This document shows, in pieces, positions 28,513 through 32,511 of a stretch of 32,511 nucleotides of DNA (position 1 is the stretch's first letter; the number at the start of each line of letters is the position of its first letter). The translations under genes were made by a program, and so were the position numbers. Source of the DNA: Rhodopirellula sp. (lineage in GTDB: Bacteria > Planctomycetota > Planctomycetia > Pirellulales > Pirellulaceae). The notes beneath the pieces were generated by a model. That model had not been told where the DNA came from and made no database searches. It was given only the letters and a program-made list of their open reading frames with translations. The stretch lies in assembly GCA_002689655.1 (NCBI GenBank), contig NZHC01000114.1, positions 13,391 to 45,901 of the forward strand. The letters run 5' to 3'.

Positions 28513-28978
28513 GGTCCACTCACTAGCAGCTGTGGGTTGAGTTAAATTTCGGGAGTGATCACCCGCTGGGACACAGGCTAAAGCCTTTTGCGTCTTAAAT
28601 CGACACCAAGCAAGAAGAAACCATGGTAAGAATGCGGGTAAAACCTTCCAACTTCCCCAACTTTTGTTCGTTTCGAGAACGACAAACGTCTCTATCTTTG
28701 GCGGAGATGGGGCGAAGTCGGCGTAGAAGCCGGTGCGAGCATGTTTTGAGGACGGGCGGAGATCGTGCAATTGCAGTTCGGAATTCAGATTTGCCGGGAA
28801 ACAGGGTGAAAAACTGTAAAAAACATCGTTCGGAGTCGATCTTGGAATGCGGTACGTTGCTCGAGCGGGATCAAACAGTCGTGTTTTGAGGGAGGGAGAG
28901 ACCTAATTGCAGAAAAAAGCTAAAAAACCGCATTTCAGGGCTTTGTACGGCGGCATCACGCCAGAAGCTGAAAAGAAG
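28513..28978. other. Intergenic region upstream of the AGCS gene
   Basis: No gene is recognisable in these 466 bp. A short plus-strand open frame (28623-28889) is Arg/Ser-rich, resembles nothing and has no ribosome binding site. A GTGATCAC palindrome at 28555-28562, flanked by GGG and CC, lies about 40 bp upstream of the AGCS start and could be an operator or chance. The part nearest the tRNA contains a possible terminator, listed separately. Confidence 0.45.
28922..28954 (-). terminator. Possible intrinsic terminator of the tRNA-Phe transcript
   Basis: On the reverse strand, GCCGC (from 28954) can pair with GCGGT just before a run of six T (28927-28922). The stem is only five pairs with a long loop, so this is a weak candidate. 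Its position about 25 bp after the tRNA 3' end is suitable. Confidence 0.3.
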
Positions 28979-29051
28979 TGGTCAGGGGCGGGCTCGAACC
29001 GCCGACACCGGCCTTTTCAGGGCCGTGCTCTACCAACTGAGCTACCTGACC
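28979..29051 (-). tRNA. tRNA-Phe (anticodon GAA)
   Basis: The reverse strand folds into a full cloverleaf of 73 nt: acceptor GGTCAGG with CCTGACC, D stem GCTC/GAGC with loop AGTTGGTA, anticodon stem CGGCC/GGCCG with loop CTGAAAA giving anticodon GAA, five-base variable region, T stem GGCGG/CCGCC with loop TTCGAGC, and discriminator base A. All stems are perfectly paired. The CCA end is not encoded; the DNA continues with CTTC, so CCA must be added by nucleotidyltransferase. It is a single tRNA gene, flanked by intergenic DNA on both sides. Confidence 0.97.
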
Positions 29052-29058
29052 TAGGTAC

Positions 29059-29086
29059 TTTAATGCTGCCACTTTAATCATGACAA
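29059..29086 (-). promoter_or_regulatory. Candidate promoter of tRNA-Phe
   Basis: On the reverse strand TTGTCA (29086-29081) and ATTAAA (29064-29059) resemble sigma-70 -35 and -10 boxes, separated by 16 bp. A start about 7 bp later would fall at the tRNA 5' end, leaving almost no leader, which weakens the case. Confidence 0.3.
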
Positions 29087-29244
29087 AAACAAATCGGAAG
29101 CACCTTCGTCGATCAATTCGACGAACGGCGATCGTAGGGTATGATGCGTAAGGTCGTCAATCGGTTCACCTCTTCTCCATTTGCGGGTTTCGATCCCCGC
29201 GAGAAAAAAATTCTTCTGTTTTCAAGGTTTGAACAGGCTTGTCC

Positions 29245-30945
29245 ATGAGCATTCGTGAAAGTAGTCACTCACCGCAGGTTCGGCATTTTGCAACGTTGAT
29301 GGCGTTGTGCCTGGTCGTCCTCGCTTGCAGGCCACTGTTTGGTTACACGCCGACCGATCCGGTGGTGACGAAAATGGTCAACCAGGGAGTGTCGTATCTC
29401 GAAAAATTGAAGGATGAGGATTTTGGGGGTGGAGATCCTTTTTCATCGATTGCGGGTGAGGCGATTCTGATTGGATACGCCCACCACAAGTGTCGGCACG
29501 ACCCTGACAGCGCGGCTGTAAAAAGAGGGCTTAAAAATGCCAAGGCAGTTGTGAACGCTTTGGCGAAAGGTGGTGGTAAAACACCTCAGAAGCGAACTTA
29601 CGTGATCGCAATCAGTGTTCTACTCTTCGCGGAAGTTGATGCGGACGCCTATCGCAGCGAGTTGCAAACTCTGCAGCAGTATCTGGTGCAATATCAGAGC
29701 GGGAACGGCGCGTTTTGCTACCCAGATGATGATCCCAAGAAAAGTGGCGATATATCGATGAGTCAGTACGGAATGCTGGCCATCTGGACGCTCGACCGGA
29801 ATGGCATTCCTCTTGATTACAATCGCGTGACTGAAAGTCTGCAGTGGTTGTTACGTGTGCAGGATCCGGGTGGTGGTTGGCCTTACCATGCGATGGACCC
29901 AGGGGCAGGCAAGGGGAATATCGCCCAAAGCACGCGTGAAATGACTGATTCCATGGCCTTGGCTGGCGGAAGTAGTCTGTTGATTGGTGGTGATGCGCTG
30001 AGGTTGTGGGGCAACACGGATGCTGACGCGGATACGGGAATCCCCGGGTTGCCTAAGGCAATCAAAATCTACAAAGAGGACAAGAACGTCAAACGCCGTA
30101 AGCGGGGTTCCATGAGCGAGACACCGATCAAGCGTTCGATTGGCTTCATGCGGGGTTGGCGTCAAAAAAATCCATATAAAAAGTCGGGGATCGATTGGTA
30201 CTACTACCGAATTTACACCCTCGAGAGATTCGAGAGCTTCGTTGAAATCGCCAACGGTGCGCCCAAGGATCTTAGTCCTGTTTGGTACAACCAAGTTGTT
30301 GATGAATTGAAGCAGACGCAGGGTGCAGATGGAGGGTGGACGGATCGTTCACAGACTCGTCCTGCTGTGAGTACGGCTTTTGCGCTGTTGTTCCTGATCC
30401 GTAGTACACAGAAAACAATCTTCACGATGAGTCAGGGTAGTCTTCAAGGTGGTTACGGTTTGCCCAAGGATACCACTGACATTCGCGTTGATGGCACGCA
30501 GATCAAAGGTCGTCCGGTGGCTGCTCAAGTCACAGATATGCTCGACATCCTTGAGAAAGACGGTGCCGGCGAAACGGAAGGCAAATCGATTCCCGATGAC
30601 CTTGAGTTGGACACCGACCCAGCAGTAAGGGCTGCTCAAATGGATCGCCTGGAAAGATTGGTGAGGGGCAGCCAGTCTTGGCAGGCGCGGCGAGTAGCAG
30701 CACGGTTACTGGGAAAAAGTGATGAGCTCCGTGTTGTACCGTCCCTAATCTATGCTCTCAGTGATCCGGATACTTCGGTGAGACGTTACGCAAGAGATGG
30801 CCTCAGGTTTATCAGCCGCCGCTTCGATGGATTCGATCTATCGAATGACCCAACACCAGCTGAGGTCGATCAGGTTCAGGGAAAGTGGCGGGATTGGTAT
30901 CGCACCATGAATCCCAAATATGTTTTCTTGGACTACGATCTGTAG
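29245..30945 (+). CDS. Exported alpha-toroid (prenyltransferase/squalene-cyclase-like) protein with HEAT-like C-terminus
   Basis: A 566-residue protein from ATG 29245 (AGG 7 bp upstream; a TTG two codons earlier is an alternative). It begins with a signal peptide (hydrophobic core about residues 17-30). Residues about 35-390 contain repeats of the alpha/alpha-toroid type: VVTKMVNQGVSYLEKLKDEDFGGG, LQWLLRVQDPGGGWPYHA and VVDELKQTQGADGGWTD each carry the Gln-x-x-x-Gly-x-Trp/Phe pattern of the squalene-cyclase/prenyltransferase fold. The catalytic Asp motif of true cyclases (DxDDTA) is absent, so it is probably not an enzyme. Residues about 470-540 resemble HEAT repeats (RRVAARLLGKSDELRVVPSLIYALSDPDTSVRRYA). 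Such proteins are common in planctomycetes and unstudied. It is followed, 66 bp on, by the single-pass membrane protein gene. Confidence 0.82.
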   Translation: MSIRESSHSPQVRHFATLMALCLVVLACRPLFGYTPTDPVVTKMVNQGVSYLEKLKDEDFGGGDPFSSIAGEAILIGYAHHKCRHDPDSAAVKRGLKNAKAVVNALAKGGGKTPQKRTYVIAISVLLFAEVDADAYRSELQTLQQYLVQYQSGNGAFCYPDDDPKKSGDISMSQYGMLAIWTLDRNGIPLDYNRVTESLQWLLRVQDPGGGWPYHAMDPGAGKGNIAQSTREMTDSMALAGGSSLLIGGDALRLWGNTDADADTGIPGLPKAIKIYKEDKNVKRRKRGSMSETPIKRSIGFMRGWRQKNPYKKSGIDWYYYRIYTLERFESFVEIANGAPKDLSPVWYNQVVDELKQTQGADGGWTDRSQTRPAVSTAFALLFLIRSTQKTIFTMSQGSLQGGYGLPKDTTDIRVDGTQIKGRPVAAQVTDMLDILEKDGAGETEGKSIPDDLELDTDPAVRAAQMDRLERLVRGSQSWQARRVAARLLGKSDELRVVPSLIYALSDPDTSVRRYARDGLRFISRRFDGFDLSNDPTPAEVDQVQGKWRDWYRTMNPKYVFLDYDL

Positions 30946-31011
30946 GCCGTGCACAGCATCGATTTATTCAACGGCAGACTCGACTTAAGAACAGATTCAT
31001 AGGTTTTTGAA

Positions 31012-31968
31012 ATGGCATCAGCTATGGGCCAAGAAACGACTGATGGGCCAGCCCAGAACGCATCAGACCGAACACAGACTGAGTCGCGGGTTCATCAACG
31101 GGCGGCTGAACGCGAGAAATTACGGACCAGCCGTTTTGATCTAGTCACCTCGTTTCTGATGGCCCTGATCCTGTTCATCGGTACGCTGACGCTGATGGTC
31201 GTCATTATCTTCTTGACGACCCGCTGGGCATTTCCGCCTCGGCCAATTGAGCCCATCATTGAGAACCCAGCCGGACGGGGTGAAAATCCAGAGGGTTTCG
31301 AACGCGATTTCGAGCCACCAGGGGCAGAGGAAGTTGAAGAGTTGATGGAGCCGACGCTGCAAGACACGATCGAGGCTGTGACAGATGCTGTGAGTTCGGT
31401 AGCGGCCACTCTCGTCACGACCGATACCACGGCAACTGCAACGACAGCCGGCACAGGGGCGGGAGATAGTCGTCCCCCGGGCCCTCCTGGAGAAGGAGAG
31501 GATATTATCCCGCGGTTCGAACGATGGCAGCTGAATTTCACTGCACGTGATATTGGCTTATATGCAAAGCAACTGGACTTTTACAAAATTGAGCTCGGAG
31601 CGATCGGTGGGTCGATTCAGGGGGTCGATGTTGCGAGTAATCTTTCGGGTAGCCCTAAGAAATATCGGGTTGTGAAGACCGAGGATGAGAAAAGGCTTTA
31701 TTTCATGTGGAATAGTCCAAGTCCTCTGATGCAGTTTGACAGGCAATTGCTGGGTAAGGCCGGAATTCCGCTGCCGAATCGTCAAATGCTCAAATTCATT
31801 CCAACGCAGTTGGAAAATGAGTTGGCTCAAATCGAAAAGAATTATTGGGAGTCAAAAGGATATAACTCCGTGACTCAAATCGCGAAAACGGTCTTTGAGA
31901 GTAAAGCAGATGGACGCGGCTACAAATTTGAGGTCATTAGTCAGCGTTATCGAAAACCAAAAAAGTAG
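31012..31968 (+). CDS. Single-pass membrane protein with TonB-like topology
   Basis: A 318-residue protein with a 43-residue charged N-terminus, one membrane helix (about 44-70), then a Pro/Glu-rich stretch (75-120), a Thr/Ala-rich linker (130-150), a Gly/Pro-rich segment, and a folded-looking C-terminal domain (about 170-318). The C-terminal domain contains FTARDIGLYAKQLDFYKIELGAIGG and a basic end (VISQRYRKPKK) and is not a domain I recognise. The arrangement is like TonB (short cytoplasmic end, one helix, Pro-rich periplasmic linker, C-terminal domain), but the C-terminal sequence does not look like TonB. In the planctomycete genomes I recall, similar toroid genes lie near ExbB/ExbD homologues; none is present in the 543 bp after this gene. 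Likely co-transcribed with the toroid protein. Confidence 0.7.
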   Translation: MASAMGQETTDGPAQNASDRTQTESRVHQRAAEREKLRTSRFDLVTSFLMALILFIGTLTLMVVIIFLTTRWAFPPRPIEPIIENPAGRGENPEGFERDFEPPGAEEVEELMEPTLQDTIEAVTDAVSSVAATLVTTDTTATATTAGTGAGDSRPPGPPGEGEDIIPRFERWQLNFTARDIGLYAKQLDFYKIELGAIGGSIQGVDVASNLSGSPKKYRVVKTEDEKRLYFMWNSPSPLMQFDRQLLGKAGIPLPNRQMLKFIPTQLENELAQIEKNYWESKGYNSVTQIAKTVFESKADGRGYKFEVISQRYRKPKK

Positions 31969-32511
31969 GCCCATCGCACGCTTGACCTTGCCAAAGGTTG
32001 CTGAGTGCTTGGCGGCCTGTCGCAGAAGTTACCCGTGATTGGTTCCGAATGAGGCACCAAATGACCTAGTCATCCAATGTCCAGAGTCGATCTGAGAAAG
32101 CACATGTTGCAGAAGCTGGTATACGGACAATGGCAATCGATGGACAGCCGACAGGGGGGAATCGACGATTCACCCCTACGGCTCCTCCCTGAAACTGCGA
32201 GATTTGTTCAAAATTGCGGTTCAGGGCCCGTCGAACCAAGAAGAAAAAACTCAACTCGAATATGCTGTTAGGAGCCGACGGCGGGAAACTGTTAGTCGGA
32301 TCACCGTCATCATGGTCATCCAAAACCTCGAATCTCGTTTTAGGTTGTCTCTGATGCTGATGGGCATTGATGATGTCCGTTACTTTTCAAAATGCGATTG
32401 GGCCGCAGTGACTGGTCTGAAAGCTCATCACAACGAACTTAATATTTCTGGCTACGAAGTTAAGGAACTGACCGCCGATGCTACTTGCTGAAATGTCCCT
32501 TTTCGAAATTA
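31969..32511. other. Terminal 543 bp without a recognisable gene
   Basis: No open frame here resembles a known protein. The longest, on plus strand 32204-32491, starts with TTG, has no ribosome binding site and shows no domain. A short hairpin ACCTT/AAGGT (about 31984-31997) follows the preceding gene but lacks a T run. The region could hold the promoter of a gene beyond the window. Confidence 0.45.

Noticed and set aside
28623-28889. Arg/Ser-rich open frame upstream of the AGCS gene
   Set aside because: No ribosome binding site, no recognisable motif and composition unlike the real genes.
28513-28978. Amino-acid riboswitch ahead of the AGCS symporter
   Set aside because: I looked for a glycine-riboswitch-like core because such elements often precede AGCS genes, but found no matching conserved blocks.
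29245-30945. Squalene-hopene cyclase
   Set aside because: The toroid repeats fit, but the DxDDTA catalytic motif is absent and the protein has a signal peptide and HEAT-like end.
32204-32491. Plus-strand open frame of 95 codons near the window end
   Set aside because: It starts with TTG, has no ribosome binding site and resembles no domain; an overlapping minus-strand frame is equally long, which points to chance.

Overview
The window looks like a chromosomal segment of a planctomycete, most like the Pirellulaceae (Rhodopirellula-like). This rests on the gene types: a two-haem MauG/cytochrome-c-peroxidase-like protein, a free-standing M41-type protease, a Tat-exported NHL-propeller protein, a SASA-type esterase, a long Gln/Gly-rich coiled-coil membrane protein and an alpha-toroid protein paired with a single-pass membrane protein. 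It also rests on the moderate base composition and the loose, strand-switching gene order with few long operons. I ran no search, so the lineage is an inference.

Region by region: 1-314 is the 5' part of a SASA/CE6-like esterase gene (minus strand). 424-4393 holds three plus-strand genes: a dihaem cytochrome, a stand-alone M41-like metallopeptidase, and Tex. ComM/YifB (4520-6061) faces them convergently. 6351-7322 is a decayed cation:proton antiporter with C-terminal CBS domains, carrying two frameshifts, an internal deletion and a missing N-terminus. Next come a PP2C phosphatase (7557-8522) and an EamA transporter (8798-9964), facing a Tat-signal NHL protein (10004-11089). A methyltransferase (11483-12301) ends 2 bp from a bacterial-PH-domain gene, which sits in a minus-strand pair with a VTT/TVP38-type membrane protein (12304-13518). 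Divergent from that pair are an unfamiliar P-loop ATPase and an arrestin-fold-like membrane protein with overlapping reading frames (13561-15646). PurQ follows (15813-16613), then a DCC/DUF393 thiol protein (minus strand) and the coiled-coil protein (17479-19155), which converges on SucA (19164-21947, minus strand).

The second half continues with an ABC-F ATPase (22249-24039) and a DusB-type tRNA dihydrouridine synthase (24278-25318). These face an alkaline-phosphatase-superfamily protein with an altered metal site and an AGCS amino-acid:Na+ symporter with an unusual exported N-terminus (25381-28512, minus strand). A tRNA-Phe(GAA) gene lies at 28979-29051 (minus strand). The window closes with the alpha-toroid/HEAT-like protein, a single-pass membrane protein with TonB-like topology, and about 540 bp in which I see no gene.

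Most genes are housekeeping (transcription/RNA quality: Tex; ribosome: ABC-F; tRNA: Dus and tRNA-Phe; purines: PurQ; TCA cycle: SucA). The least explained parts are the ATPase/arrestin-like pair next to the PH/VTT pair, the Cys-motif coiled-coil protein, and the toroid/TonB-like pair. I see no CRISPR array, insertion sequence, integrase, phage gene or rRNA.
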